From an uncultured Collinsella sp. (GTDB lineage Bacteria; Actinomycetota; Coriobacteriia; Coriobacteriales; Coriobacteriaceae): 47,651 nt of DNA. Shown here piece by piece: positions 1 to 8,460 of the stretch; the stretch's first letter is position 1, and each line of letters opens with the position of its first letter. The notes beneath the pieces are model-generated. The model was not told where the DNA came from, ran no database searches, and worked only from the letters and a program-made list of their open reading frames with translations. The stretch lies in assembly GCA_938023905.1 (NCBI GenBank), contig CALJCO010000067.1, positions 1-47,651 on the forward strand. Reading direction: 5' to 3'. Both the position numbers and the translations under genes were made by a program.

Positions 1-206
1 CCCGCCGAGTCAGTGGGGCTGATAGAAAACCGGCCCGCGCCCCCTCACAGAAACGCGAGCCGTCAATTGAAAAGCTGCAGAATGCCAGGGACCGCCAAAA
101 CGAAGCACTCAAGCCAAGCGAGCAAACGTGTTATCGGAGCAGCTAGCCGAACCAGAACGCTTCCCAACAACAGCGGCAACCCTGCTGGTACCCCCTACGT
201 CAGCGA

Positions 207-307
207 GCGGCGCTCAGGTGCCCCAGGTCGCCGCGAAAGAGGAGCGACGCGTACTTCATGTACGCGAGCGACGGTTTGAGCGGCGAGATGGGGTGCCTGA
301 GCGCCGC
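207..307. repeat. Long imperfect palindrome (48-bp arms)
   Basis: Two 48-base arms (207-254 and 260-307) pair around a 5-base loop. The outer 12 bases (GCGGCGCTCAGG) and the inner CGCGTAC match exactly, with scattered mismatches between. It lies just beyond the 3' end of lacB and could form a large cruciform or RNA hairpin. No coding frame in 1-352 looks real, and nothing else was recognised there apart from the hairpin at 321-348. Confidence 0.7.
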
Positions 308-320
308 GCAGCGTCGACCC

Positions 321-348
321 GTTACGCGGTTTGGCAAAACCGCGTAAC
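321..348 (-). terminator. Hairpin after lacB
   Basis: GTTACGCGGTTT and its exact complement form a 12-bp stem with a GGCA loop, 4 bases beyond the lacB stop. On the minus strand no U-run follows, so it may be a weak or factor-dependent terminator or an RNA-stability hairpin. Confidence 0.5.
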
Positions 349-352
349 CCCA

Positions 353-877
353 CTAGTCGTGATACTCGCCGCGGTCCCACTTCTCGAGGAACTCGTCAAA
401 GAAGTGCGGGTCAGCCTGAGCCTCGGCGTCGGCTTTGTTGCAAGCATCGATCTTGGCGATCAGGGCATCGTGCTCGGGGGTCTTCTCGTAGGGCTCCTCC
501 AGGAAGGCAAGCATGATGTCGGCCATCAGGAACTCGCCGGTGATCTTGCCGCCAAAGCCCACGATGTTGGCGTTGAGCTCGCGACGGGCATAGAGGGCAG
601 AGGTCATGTCGCGAACCAGGGCGCAGCGGGCGCCGGGAACCTTGTTGACGGCGTTGGTGATGCCGATGCCGGTGCCGCACAGGGCCACGCCAAAGTCGGC
701 CTTGCCGCTGGCAACAGCCTCGCCCACGGCCTTACCGTAGATGGGATAGTGCGTACGGGTGTGGCTGTAGGTGCCGCAGTCGAGCACCTTGTAGCCAGCC
801 TGCTCCAGGCGGTCGGCCAGATAGATCTTCTCGTCCGTAACGATATGGTCGCAACCGATTGCGATGGTCTTCTTCAT
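353..877 (-). CDS. lacB: Galactose-6-phosphate isomerase subunit LacB
   Basis: With LacA it forms the cytoplasmic enzyme that converts galactose-6-phosphate to tagatose-6-phosphate, the first step after LacG in lactose breakdown. The 174-residue protein has the RpiB/LacAB fold: an N-terminal IAIGCDH strand-loop, a CGTGIGITNAVNKVPG phosphate-binding loop near residues 68-83 and an R-rich segment before NIVGFGGK. Length is close to the usual 171. The start follows AAAGGACG at good spacing. lacA lies 63 bases upstream on the same strand, so they are co-transcribed. In many operons lacC and lacD follow directly; here lacC is about 13 kb away and lacD is not seen. Confidence 0.93.
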   Translation of the reverse strand: MKKTIAIGCDHIVTDEKIYLADRLEQAGYKVLDCGTYSHTRTHYPIYGKAVGEAVASGKADFGVALCGTGIGITNAVNKVPGARCALVRDMTSALYARRELNANIVGFGGKITGEFLMADIMLAFLEEPYEKTPEHDALIAKIDACNKADAEAQADPHFFDEFLEKWDRGEYHD

Positions 878-940
878 CAGAACGTCCTTTCGTCTGAATT
901 CACAAGTTGAGATAGAAGTTCGAGTTCTCGGTGGCTCTCG

Positions 941-1369
941 TTAGGCCATCTTGTTGAGCATGTCGACACGGATCTGGTGACGGCCGCCGGCGTACTGGGC
1001 GCGCAGGAACTCGCGGGCGATCTTCTTGGCGACCTCGGTGCCCACAACGCCCGGGCCCATGGTGACCATGCGCGAGCCGTTGTGCTCGCGGGTCATGTAG
1101 GCGGAACGCTCGTCGGAAATGTTGGCGACGACCATGCCCTTGATCTTGACGGCGGCCATATAGGAGCCGACGCCGTACTTATCGAATGCGAAGCCCTGGG
1201 AATCCTTGTGCTCCAGCAGGTCCTTGGCAACGGCGGTCGCGGAATCGACAAAGTCCGCAGCAGGGGTCTCGGAATAGTCGACGACCTCGTGACCGTCAGC
1301 GATGAGCATCTCCTTGATGGACTCCTTCATCGACATACCGTCGGCATCGGAAGCGATTACAACCCTCAT
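941..1369 (-). CDS. lacA: Galactose-6-phosphate isomerase subunit LacA
   Basis: This is the partner subunit of LacB (galactose-6-phosphate to tagatose-6-phosphate). The 142-residue protein is standard length and keeps the family blocks DERSAYMTREHN and the C-terminal GGRHQIRVDMLNKMA, which is nearly invariant in LacA. An AAGGAGG ribosome site sits just before the ATG. It is the first gene of the lacAB unit. Upstream (about 1460-1540) are AT-rich GAACA/TGTTC inverted repeats that look like regulator sites. LacA lacks the catalytic Cys loop that LacB carries, as is known for the family. Confidence 0.93.
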   Translation of the reverse strand: MRVVIASDADGMSMKESIKEMLIADGHEVVDYSETPAADFVDSATAVAKDLLEHKDSQGFAFDKYGVGSYMAAVKIKGMVVANISDERSAYMTREHNGSRMVTMGPGVVGTEVAKKIAREFLRAQYAGGRHQIRVDMLNKMA

Positions 1370-1463
1370 GACATCCTCCTTGAGAGATACGCAGGTGCGT
1401 AGTTTCTGTTTGGAAGTGTTGAATCGCGCTCAGGTCCGGGCATCTGAATGTGCGGTTCTTCAC

Positions 1464-1537
1464 TGTTCATGTTTATTTGAACACATTCGAACATAGGTTG
1501 CAACCATTATTTGTTTAACTTTGTTCTTTTTTGAACA
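1464..1537. promoter_or_regulatory. Putative DeoR/LacR operator cluster before lacA
   Basis: Two inverted repeats lie 95-170 bases upstream of lacA: TGTTC-N10-GAACA at 1464-1483 and TGTTC-T6-GAACA at 1522-1537. TGTTC six bases from a GTTTGA-like half also occurs before lacF (3579-3595) and before the deoR-type gene (9440-9456). The link to that regulator is inference. Confidence 0.4.
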
Positions 1538-1604
1538 AATACCGTTTACGGTTGATTGCCGACCGTTTGAGCCCGGCGCAGACGTAGCGACCATGTCTTC
1601 AAGA

Positions 1605-1642
1605 AACAAAAGGGCGGCCGAGAACGTGTCTCGGCCGCCCTT
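1605..1642 (-). terminator. Intrinsic terminator
   Basis: AAGGGCGGCCGAGA (1610-1623) pairs perfectly with 1629-1642 around a 5-base loop. On the minus strand it is followed by TTTTGTTTC. It ends the membrane-protein gene whose stop is at 1677. Confidence 0.85.
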
Positions 1643-1676
1643 CTTACGGTTGATCTTCCAAAGATCGCTTTGCCGC

Positions 1677-2690
1677 CTACTCAGACTGCCCGCTCTTCTT
1701 GGCATGTTTGGACGGAGCGCTCAGAAAACGTCCCGTTAAATAGTTCGCCGGGCCGGAAATATCGATCCCCAGCAGCGTGTGCCCCAGCCACAGAAACGCC
1801 GCGAGCACCAGCAATGGAATAACGCACGAAGTCACAATCATCACGATGACGCCTTCGATCAGATCGGTCACCTGTTGCACAATCTCATCGGTCATCTGTT
1901 TGGCGCCGTTGGTCACCGACGCGACAAGACCCGAGGCACCGTCGGCAAGCTGCTCAAGCACGTTCTTGGATTCTGTGGACTCGGACTTTTTCTTGCTCGT
2001 TTTGGAGCTATTGCCGTCTGCCGCACCCGCAGCGTCGGCCGCCTTTTGCTCGGCCGCTTCGATGCTCACCCGATACGTCTCGTCGACCTTTTGCGACACC
2101 CATACGCTTGCAGGCACCAAGGCCATGCCGATCACGGCAACCACCAGCACGCGGGTCGCCACGCGGCGCAGGACAGCGCTCGTGCTCCACCGTCCGTGAA
2201 TGCCAAGCGAGACCGCAAAGAGCACCAGCGCAAACGGGATTAAGATGCCCAAGCCAACCGACCACAAAATCGTGAGCAAATATTTCTCTAGGTAGAGCAC
2301 GGCAAGCACGATGCCCAAGTTACCCGAAAGCTGCGCGAGCTGCTCGGCAACCGGCGTTCCCGTATCACCCGGCAGCGCGGTAATGCCCGCAGACAGCGCC
2401 ACGCACGAGGTCGTGAGCGCCAAAACGTTGCCCTTCTTTTGGTCGATGACCTCGATGGTGGAGTCCCATGTTTTGGTATCGGCAAAATGCGGACGAGCCA
2501 CAAAGCCCGACAGCAGCGCCAGTACCACGAGTGCAACGATAAAGCCAATCTGCAGCTTTTTGTTTGCGCACACGACATCGGACAGGCTGGGCTGCAGCTC
2601 GGTTACCGTCGTGTGCTCGGTTATCTGGACAGGACGCCCATGAGCCATCTCGTGCGCGTCTCTTTTTTGTATTGACCCGTTATCCGGCAT
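1677..2690 (-). CDS. Uncharacterised multi-pass membrane protein
   Basis: I do not recognise the family. The 337 residues contain a polar N-terminus, a membrane segment near 47-67, a long hydrophobic block near 120-165 (probably two passes), another near 183-203 and a last one near 285-312. A charged, Lys/Ser-rich stretch (about residues 222-250, with runs such as KTSKKKSESTESK) sits between the last segments. The start is set by GAGGAGG seven bases before the ATG at 2690. It stands alone between lacA and lacF on the same strand, with its own terminator. Nothing seen links it to sugar metabolism. Confidence 0.75.
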   Translation of the reverse strand: MPDNGSIQKRDAHEMAHGRPVQITEHTTVTELQPSLSDVVCANKKLQIGFIVALVVLALLSGFVARPHFADTKTWDSTIEVIDQKKGNVLALTTSCVALSAGITALPGDTGTPVAEQLAQLSGNLGIVLAVLYLEKYLLTILWSVGLGILIPFALVLFAVSLGIHGRWSTSAVLRRVATRVLVVAVIGMALVPASVWVSQKVDETYRVSIEAAEQKAADAAGAADGNSSKTSKKKSESTESKNVLEQLADGASGLVASVTNGAKQMTDEIVQQVTDLIEGVIVMIVTSCVIPLLVLAAFLWLGHTLLGIDISGPANYLTGRFLSAPSKHAKKSGQSE

Positions 2691-2806
2691 TTGGATGCCT
2701 CCTCATTCCGGCCTGTATTGCGGTGGAAAGTATACCCACCCATCGAAAAACCGAACGGGAGGGCGTGCAGAAGCTCCATAACGCTGCTAGTCGAATAGTG
2801 CCATTT

Positions 2807-2960
2807 CAAAACTATGCCGGTTTACTACGATAAAACCGATAGGACCGACCACATTTGCTATTAGCAGAAAATGACAAGCTTTCTACCTGCGGCTTTGATA
2901 ACGCTGTTCTTTCCATAGTTGAAAGAATGCGATTCATCGTAGTAAACCGGCATAGTTTTG
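2807..2960. repeat. Inverted-repeat element, family A copy 1 (154 bp)
   Basis: Exact 25-base inverted repeats (2807-2831 and 2936-2960; outer end CAAAACTATGCC, inner end TTTACTACGAT) bound a 104-base interior. The interior carries TACCTGCGGCTTTG at 2884-2897, starting 53 bases after the left arm. A second copy with the same layout is at 10771-10925. No open frame fills it and no flanking target-site duplication is obvious. The rest of the 2691-3154 gap holds only the lacF terminator. Confidence 0.85.
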
Positions 2961-3094
2961 TAACCGACAGACCGAGTCGGCACCGCAGCAAACCTAATGA
3001 CCCGGTTTCTTCCATCCTCAAAGGATCGAATGCATGGCAGGAGTGTCCCAAACTGCCGGCAGATAAGGAACGTCCCCAAGTGCCGGGTAAACAG

Positions 3095-3127
3095 AAAAGC
3101 CCTGCCGCGGGTAGCGGCAGAGCTTTT
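3095..3127 (-). terminator. Intrinsic terminator of lacF
   Basis: AAAAGCCCTGCCGC (3095-3108) pairs with GCGGCAGAGCTTTT (3114-3127) with one mismatch. The minus-strand transcript ends in CUUUUCUGUUU. It lies 28 bases past the lacF stop. Confidence 0.85.
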
Positions 3128-3154
3128 GGAAGGGGACTTGGTTGTGAGAGCTCG

Positions 3155-3493
3155 TTAGGCGAGCTTAGCCTCGAGTGCGGCGATGCGCTTATAGGCATCG
3201 ATGGTAAAGCGGGTCTGCTTCTCCAGGATCATGGTGGTCATGAGAGTGTCCTGAGCGTGAGCCATGATGAAGGTCATCTCCATCTCGCCGCCGCCGGCCT
3301 CCTGCGAAAGCAGCTTGGTCTGCGTGTCGTGGGCGCCGATAAGTGCATCGCTGGCATCCTTGTGCAGCTGCTCGGCCTTCTCAAAATCACCCTCGCGAGC
3401 AGCATCGAGCGCTGCAAGCAGATCGGTCTGGGCGTCGCCCGCGTATGCGACAATCTCAAATCCAACCATCGAGATTTCTTCTTTGGTTGCCAT
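3155..3493 (-). CDS. lacF: PTS lactose/cellobiose-type EIIA
   Basis: This soluble phosphocarrier takes phosphate from HPr and passes it to the EIIB domain of LacE. At 112 residues it is the normal family size. It keeps the phosphorylation site His79 in the block MAHAQDTLM and the helical-bundle style (DAQTDLLAAL near the N-terminus). It starts after AAAGGAACGCAAT. It is on the opposite strand from lacE and separated from it by the LacI gene, so EIIA and EIICB are made from different transcripts. Its promoter region holds a TGTTC-N6-GTTTGA site. Confidence 0.93.
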   Translation of the reverse strand: MATKEEISMVGFEIVAYAGDAQTDLLAALDAAREGDFEKAEQLHKDASDALIGAHDTQTKLLSQEAGGGEMEMTFIMAHAQDTLMTTMILEKQTRFTIDAYKRIAALEAKLA

Positions 3494-3578
3494 ATTGCGT
3501 TCCTTTCACATATGAACCAACGGAGAGCATCGCGTCCGGGCATACGCGCTGCGCTGTGTATGGCAGGAACATTAACAT

Positions 3579-3595
3579 TCAAACAAAAAAGAACA
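3579..3595 (-). promoter_or_regulatory. Putative DeoR-type operator before lacF
   Basis: On the minus strand this reads TGTTCTTTTTTGTTTGA. It has the same TGTTC-N6-GTTTGA layout as the site upstream of the DeoR-family gene (9440-9456) and resembles the 1522-1537 site before lacA. Regulator assignment is inference. Confidence 0.4.
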
Positions 3596-3707
3596 GCGCA
3601 AAACGTAATTTCGAGCTATGAACGGTTGCTTTTCACCCGTGAACGGTTTTTAAACCAATCTGAACATTCTCAAACACAATTAGCGGCAACCCAAACAGGT
3701 CCGCACC

Positions 3708-4712
3708 CTAGCGTATATCGCGCACCGTATCGCCCTCGACGAGCACACCCGGAAACAGCATGTGCTCCACACCGGGTGCAGCGCCCTCGGCGCCGGCAAT
3801 CTTGTCGACCGCCCACATGCCGACGCGCTTGTTGTCAAAGCGCACCGTAGTCAGGCGACGATCGGGCACGATATCGCCCAAACTATCGTCAACACCCACC
3901 ACGCTTACGTCCTGGGGCACGTGCTTCCCGCGCGACTCGAGCCCGCGAATGCAGCCGTAGGCCATGGCATCGTTGGAAGCATAAATGGCTGTGCAGTTCG
4001 AATCGTCCGCAAGCACCTGGCCGGCGGCATATCCGCTCTGTGCCGTCCAATCGCCACGGACGAGTCGCGGCGGCTCAATACCATGCGCGCGCAATGTCTC
4101 GCGCCAGCCCTCCTCGCGACGCATGCCCGAAAGCGAGCGCTCGGGGCACGAGATAAAGTGCACGGTCTTGTGCCCCTGCTCCAGCAGGTACTCGACCACC
4201 TGGCGCGAGCAATCGAACTGGTCGTTATCGACTGTTGAACAGAGCGGGTGCTCCAGCATGGTAACGAGCACCGTCTGCATACCGGGCAGCGGCTCGAAGG
4301 TGCCAAAGTCCGCCGGCATGCGATTCATGATCACAACCATGCCATCCACCGGCAGCGCGCTCATGCGCGACGATGCGCTCTCGAGGGTATACGGATGCCC
4401 GTCTACTTTAGTGAGGGTGATGGCATAGCCATGTTTGTCGGCCGCGGCGGCAAAGCCCTCCATACGGTCGAGGTTGCCGGTGCCGGTAATGTTGAACATG
4501 GCGACGCCGACGGTCTTAAACTTGCCGCGGCGCAGCGATCGACCGGCAAAATTGGGGCGATACCCCAGCTCGCGCATGGCGGCGCGCACGCGCTCCTTGG
4601 TCTCGAGGCGCACGCTGGGCGAATCGTGCACCGTACGCGAGACTGTCTGCTCCGAGACGCCCGCGAGACGCGCCACGTCCTTAACGGAAACCGATTTTTT
4701 AACAGCGGCCAT
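3708..4712 (-). CDS. LacI-family transcriptional repressor
   Basis: This sugar-responsive DNA-binding protein has 334 residues. The N-terminal LacI helix-turn-helix is clear (VKDVARLAGVSEQTVSRTVH, about residues 9-28), followed by the hinge-helix region YRPNFAGRSLRRG and a periplasmic-binding-protein-like effector domain (DNDQFDCSRQVVEYLLEQGH, ASNDAMAYGCIRGLESRG, GVDDSLGDIVPDRRLTTVR). It is divergent from lacE-lacG, and the 357-base gap between them holds two near-identical operator-like palindromes. It most likely controls lacEG. The inducer cannot be read from sequence. Confidence 0.92.
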   Translation of the reverse strand: MAAVKKSVSVKDVARLAGVSEQTVSRTVHDSPSVRLETKERVRAAMRELGYRPNFAGRSLRRGKFKTVGVAMFNITGTGNLDRMEGFAAAADKHGYAITLTKVDGHPYTLESASSRMSALPVDGMVVIMNRMPADFGTFEPLPGMQTVLVTMLEHPLCSTVDNDQFDCSRQVVEYLLEQGHKTVHFISCPERSLSGMRREEGWRETLRAHGIEPPRLVRGDWTAQSGYAAGQVLADDSNCTAIYASNDAMAYGCIRGLESRGKHVPQDVSVVGVDDSLGDIVPDRRLTTVRFDNKRVGMWAVDKIAGAEGAAPGVEHMLFPGVLVEGDTVRDIR

Positions 4713-4870
4713 AGGTCGATCTTTCTATGTCAACGATGCCATTGAAGACATCCTGCGCAGTCATTTTGAACACCTTTAAGTATATCCAACGCCTCCCCAA
4801 CGATACGCTTACCACCCAAAACCTACCGTTCACCGACAATTCTGCTTCCCCGAGCGGCTTTTGTCGCCCA

Positions 4871-4888
4871 AATGTTAACGTTGCCATT
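4871..4888. promoter_or_regulatory. LacI-type operator O1
   Basis: AATGTTAACGTTGCCATT is an imperfect palindrome with the central AACGTT typical of LacI-family operators. It is repeated in inverted orientation, with one base change, at 4991-5008. Similarity extends several bases into both flanks. Confidence 0.65.
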
Positions 4889-4990
4889 GTGCAAACACAG
4901 AGCCACCGGGCGGCTCAAACGTTTACGCGCAAGGAATCGACGGTCCACAGGCACAAGGGCCACCGGTTCGCGTCTTTTTTTGTGCCGCAA

Positions 4991-5008
4991 AATGGCAACG
5001 TCAACATT
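4991..5008. promoter_or_regulatory. LacI-type operator O2
   Basis: AATGGCAACGTCAACATT is the inverted copy of O1 (17 of 18 bases). It lies 62 bases before the lacE start and 120 bases from O1, a spacing compatible with looping by a tetramer or with separate control of the two divergent promoters. The rest of the 4713-5069 gap shows no gene. Confidence 0.65.
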
Positions 5009-5069
5009 TTGGCAACCGAACGTCAAAAGCTACCATCGTTGCTAACCCACCGACTCTTAGGAGCATTGC

Positions 5070-6839
5070 ATGGAGCAACTCATCGCCATCATCGAAAAGG
5101 GCCAGCCCTTTTTCAACGCGATCGCCCGCAACAAGTACCTCAAGGCGATCCGCGACGGCTTTATCTCCGTCATCCCCATCATCATCTTCTCGTCCATCTT
5201 CTGCCTGGTAGCCTCGGTCCCCAACATCTGGGGTTTCTACTGGCCCGATGACATCAACAACGCCCTGTGGAAGTGCTACAACTACTCCATGGGCATTCTG
5301 GCCATCGCCTGCGCCGCCACCACGGCCAAGCACTTCGCCGACGCCCAGAACCGCGATCTACCCAAGAACAACCAGATCAACTTCATCTCGTGCATGTGCG
5401 CAGCCATCATCGGCTTCTTGCTCCTTTCGAGCGACACGATCGCCACGGATGCTGCCAGCGGCTTCAACACCACCTACCTTGGTTCCAAAGGCCTGTTGAT
5501 CGCCTTTATCGCTGCGTTTGTGACCGGCATCATCTACAAGTTCTTCATTAAGCGCAACATCACCGTCAAGATGCCCGAGCAGGTTCCGCCCAACATCTCG
5601 CAGACCTTTAAGGACATCATCCCCTTCTCCGTCTGCATCACCGTCTTTTGGGTCTTTGACATCGTCTTCCGCGCTGCCTTTGGCTTCTGCTTTGCCCAGG
5701 GCGTCATCCAGGTGTTCCAGCCCCTGTTCACCGCCGCCGACGGCTATATCGGCCTCGCTGTGATCTACGGCGCTATGAGCCTCTTCTGGTTCGTCGGCGT
5801 CCACGGCCCCTCGATCGTCGAGCCCGCCATCGCCGCCGCTCTCGTTGCCAACATGACCGACAACCTGGCTGCATTCCAGGCCGGCGAGCACGCCACCGCC
5901 GTCCTGACGCAGGGAGCCCAGTACTTCGTCGTCTGCATGGGCGGCACCGGCGCCACGCTCGTCCTGGTCTTTATGTTCTGCTTCCTGGCCAAGTCCCAGG
6001 AGATGCGCGCCGTCGGCAAAGCAGCCATCGTCCCCGTGTGCTTTGCCGTCAACGAGCCGCTGCTGTTCGCCGCGCCTATCGTGCTCAACCCCGTCTTCTT
6101 TGTCCCGTTTGTCTTTGCCCCGATCGCCAACATCTGGATCCTCAAGGTCTTTATCGACTTCTTGGGCATGAACGGCTTTATGTACACCCTGCCCTGGACC
6201 GTCCCCGGCCCCATCGGCACCATCATGGGCCTGGGCTTCCAGCCGCTCGCCTTTGTGATGCTCGCCATCATCCTAGTCATCGACTTTGCCCTGTACTACC
6301 CGTTCTTCCGTGCCTATGACGCCCAGAAGTGCGCCGAGGAGGCCGAGATCTCCCAGGAGGAGCTCGCCGCCAAGAACGCCGAGAAGGCCGCCAAGCTCAA
6401 CGACGCCTTCCAGGGTAAGGCCGACGCCAAGAGTGTTGCCGCCGGCGCCGCTGCCGAGGTCGTAAAGACCGACGCTGCCCCCGCTGCTGCCGCCACCGAA
6501 GCTACGGCCGCCAGCGACCTCAACGGCAAGCGCGTACTCGTGCTCTGCCAGGGCGGCGGCACTTCGGGCCTGCTCGCCAACGCACTGGCCAAGGCCGCCA
6601 AGGAGCGCGGCATCGATCTTGAGACCGCCGCCGATGCCTATGGCAACCACGTGGACATGCTTCCCGACTTTGACCTGGTCGTCCTGGCCCCGCAGGCCGC
6701 CAGCTACCTGGCCGACCTGCAGAAGGACTGCGAGCGCGTGGGCAACAAGTGCGTCGCCTGCCGCGGTAAGCAATACATCGAGCTCTCCCAGAACGGCGAC
6801 AAGTCTCTCGCCTTTGTGAGCGAGCAGCTGTCGAAGTAA
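5070..6839 (+). CDS. lacE: PTS lactose-type EIICB permease
   Basis: This membrane transporter imports lactose (or a related beta-galactoside) and phosphorylates it at C6. It has 589 residues: an EIIC domain (about 1-415) with many hydrophobic segments and the HGPSIVEPA and NEPLLFAAPIVLNP blocks of the lactose/cellobiose family, then an Ala/Lys/Glu-rich linker (about 416-485), then EIIB from about 487 with phospho-Cys493 in VLVLCQGGGTSG. The start follows AGGAG seven bases before the ATG. lacG follows after 66 bases that contain a strong hairpin. The pairing with a 6-phospho-beta-galactosidase supports lactose over cellobiose as substrate. Confidence 0.93.
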   Translation: MEQLIAIIEKGQPFFNAIARNKYLKAIRDGFISVIPIIIFSSIFCLVASVPNIWGFYWPDDINNALWKCYNYSMGILAIACAATTAKHFADAQNRDLPKNNQINFISCMCAAIIGFLLLSSDTIATDAASGFNTTYLGSKGLLIAFIAAFVTGIIYKFFIKRNITVKMPEQVPPNISQTFKDIIPFSVCITVFWVFDIVFRAAFGFCFAQGVIQVFQPLFTAADGYIGLAVIYGAMSLFWFVGVHGPSIVEPAIAAALVANMTDNLAAFQAGEHATAVLTQGAQYFVVCMGGTGATLVLVFMFCFLAKSQEMRAVGKAAIVPVCFAVNEPLLFAAPIVLNPVFFVPFVFAPIANIWILKVFIDFLGMNGFMYTLPWTVPGPIGTIMGLGFQPLAFVMLAIILVIDFALYYPFFRAYDAQKCAEEAEISQEELAAKNAEKAAKLNDAFQGKADAKSVAAGAAAEVVKTDAAPAAAATEATAASDLNGKRVLVLCQGGGTSGLLANALAKAAKERGIDLETAADAYGNHVDMLPDFDLVVLAPQAASYLADLQKDCERVGNKCVACRGKQYIELSQNGDKSLAFVSEQLSK

Positions 6840-6849
6840 GTAACGCTTA

Positions 6850-6881
6850 GGGCCAGCCGACTATCCAAGACCGGCTGGCCC
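6850..6881 (+). terminator. Intercistronic hairpin between lacE and lacG
   Basis: GGGCCAGCCG (6850-6859) pairs exactly with 6872-6881 around a 12-base loop. Only a short U-rich stretch follows (CUUCGAUUU). It may act as a partial terminator or as a 3' protection hairpin that lowers lacG relative to lacE. Confidence 0.6.
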
Positions 6882-6905
6882 TTCGATTTAAACGATTGGA
6901 TCATC

Positions 6906-8345
6906 ATGTCCGTTAACCCTGCCAGCGTCACCAACCCGCCCGCGCAGTTTCCCGAGGACTTTGTCTTTGGCGGCGCCACCGCTGCCTACCAGGTAGAAGG
7001 CGAGACCCGCACCCACGGAAAGGGCAAGGTCGCCTGGGACGACTTCCTGGAGGCCCAGGGCCGTTTCTCCCCCGACCCCGCCTCCGACTTCTACAACCAG
7101 TACCCCGTCGATCTGGAGCTGTGCGAGGAGTTCGGCATCAACGGCATCCGCCTCTCCATCGCCTGGAGCCGTATCTTCCCCGAGGGTACTGGCAAGGTAA
7201 ACCCCGAGGGCGTGCAGTTCTACCACGATCTCTTTGCCGAGTGCCACAAGCACCACGTTGAGCCGTTTGTCACGCTGCATCACTTTGACACGCCGCTGCC
7301 CCTCTTTGAGAAGGGCGACTTCCTCAATCGCGAGACCATCGACGCCTTTGTGGACTTTGCCACCTTCTGCTTTAAGGAATACGCTGACCAGGTGACCTAT
7401 TGGTTCACCTTTAACGAGATCTGGGCTGACGCCTCCAACACCTACATCGAGGGCACCTTCCCCGGCGGCGTCAAAGCTCATCTGGCCGAGGCCTTCCAGT
7501 GCGAGCACAACATGATGCTTGCCCACGCCAAGGCTGTGCTGGCCTTCCACAACGGCGGCTTTAAGGGCAAGATCGGCGTCATTCAGTCGTTAGAGTTCAA
7601 GTACCCGCTCAACGAGAACGACCCCGCCGACATCAAGGCCGCCAACAACGAGCACGTGCTGCAAAACCAGTTCCTGCTTGACGCCACCTTCCGCGGCGAC
7701 TATGCCCCCGACACCCTCGAGTGCGCCAACCGCCTGGCTGCCGTCTCGGGCGGCACCATCGAGATCCTGGACAAGGACCTCGAGATTATGCGCGAGGCCG
7801 CGCTCTACAACGACTACCTGGGTGTCAACAACTACCAGTGCCGTTTCCTCAAGGCCTACGACGGCGAGAACGACCTGCACCACAACGGCACGGGCGAGAA
7901 GGGTACCGGCCGCTGGCGCGTCAAGGGCATTGGCGAGCATGTGAACAAGCCCGGCATCCCCACCACCGACTGGGACTGGATCATCTATCCCGAGGGTCTG
8001 TTCGATCTGCTCGTCTACATTAAACAGCGCTACCCCAACTACAAGCAGATTTTCATTACCGAAAACGGTATGGGCTACAAGGACCCCTACAAGGACGGCT
8101 TTGTGGACGACCAGCCGCGCATCGACTACATCGAGCAGCACCTGCGCTGGTTGCTCAAGGCCATGGAGGTGGGCGTCAACGTGGGCGGCTACTTCCTGTG
8201 GAGCCTGCAGGACCAGTTCTCCTGGACCAACGGCTACAACAAGCGCTACGGCTTCTTCTACGTAGACTTTGAAACCCAGAAGCGCACGCCCAAGGCAAGC
8301 GCCTACTGGTACAAGCACGTGGCGCAGACCCGTCGTCTGGACTAG
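6906..8345 (+). CDS. lacG: 6-phospho-beta-galactosidase (GH1)
   Basis: It hydrolyses lactose-6-phosphate to glucose and galactose-6-phosphate in the cytoplasm. The 479-residue GH1 protein has the N-terminal FVFGGATAAYQVEG block, acid/base Glu171 in FTFNEI, and nucleophile Glu386 in ITENGMG. The phosphate pocket that marks phospho-glycosidases is present: S439, K446 and Y448 in FSWTNGYNKRY, aligning with S428/K435/Y437 known from LacG of lactococci. The wording SWTNGYNKRYG favours 6-phospho-beta-galactosidase over 6-phospho-beta-glucosidase. It follows lacE in an operon. The ribosome site is weak (TTGGAT). Confidence 0.93.
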   Translation: MSVNPASVTNPPAQFPEDFVFGGATAAYQVEGETRTHGKGKVAWDDFLEAQGRFSPDPASDFYNQYPVDLELCEEFGINGIRLSIAWSRIFPEGTGKVNPEGVQFYHDLFAECHKHHVEPFVTLHHFDTPLPLFEKGDFLNRETIDAFVDFATFCFKEYADQVTYWFTFNEIWADASNTYIEGTFPGGVKAHLAEAFQCEHNMMLAHAKAVLAFHNGGFKGKIGVIQSLEFKYPLNENDPADIKAANNEHVLQNQFLLDATFRGDYAPDTLECANRLAAVSGGTIEILDKDLEIMREAALYNDYLGVNNYQCRFLKAYDGENDLHHNGTGEKGTGRWRVKGIGEHVNKPGIPTTDWDWIIYPEGLFDLLVYIKQRYPNYKQIFITENGMGYKDPYKDGFVDDQPRIDYIEQHLRWLLKAMEVGVNVGGYFLWSLQDQFSWTNGYNKRYGFFYVDFETQKRTPKASAYWYKHVAQTRRLD

Positions 8346-8460
8346 TGGCTTGCAGTTGGCGTAATTGCCCTGCTCACATAACTTGTCCCCATTTCTCAGC
8401 CGGGGGCGGCACGTCACACGGCGCGCCGCCCCCGGTCTTTTTGTGCAGGTCGGAAGCCGT

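Noticed and set aside
2807..2960. Simple rho-independent terminator as the explanation of the family A repeats
   Set aside because: The arms are separated by more than 100 bases, there is no U-run, copy 1 is not directly after a gene end, and nearby genes already have normal terminators.
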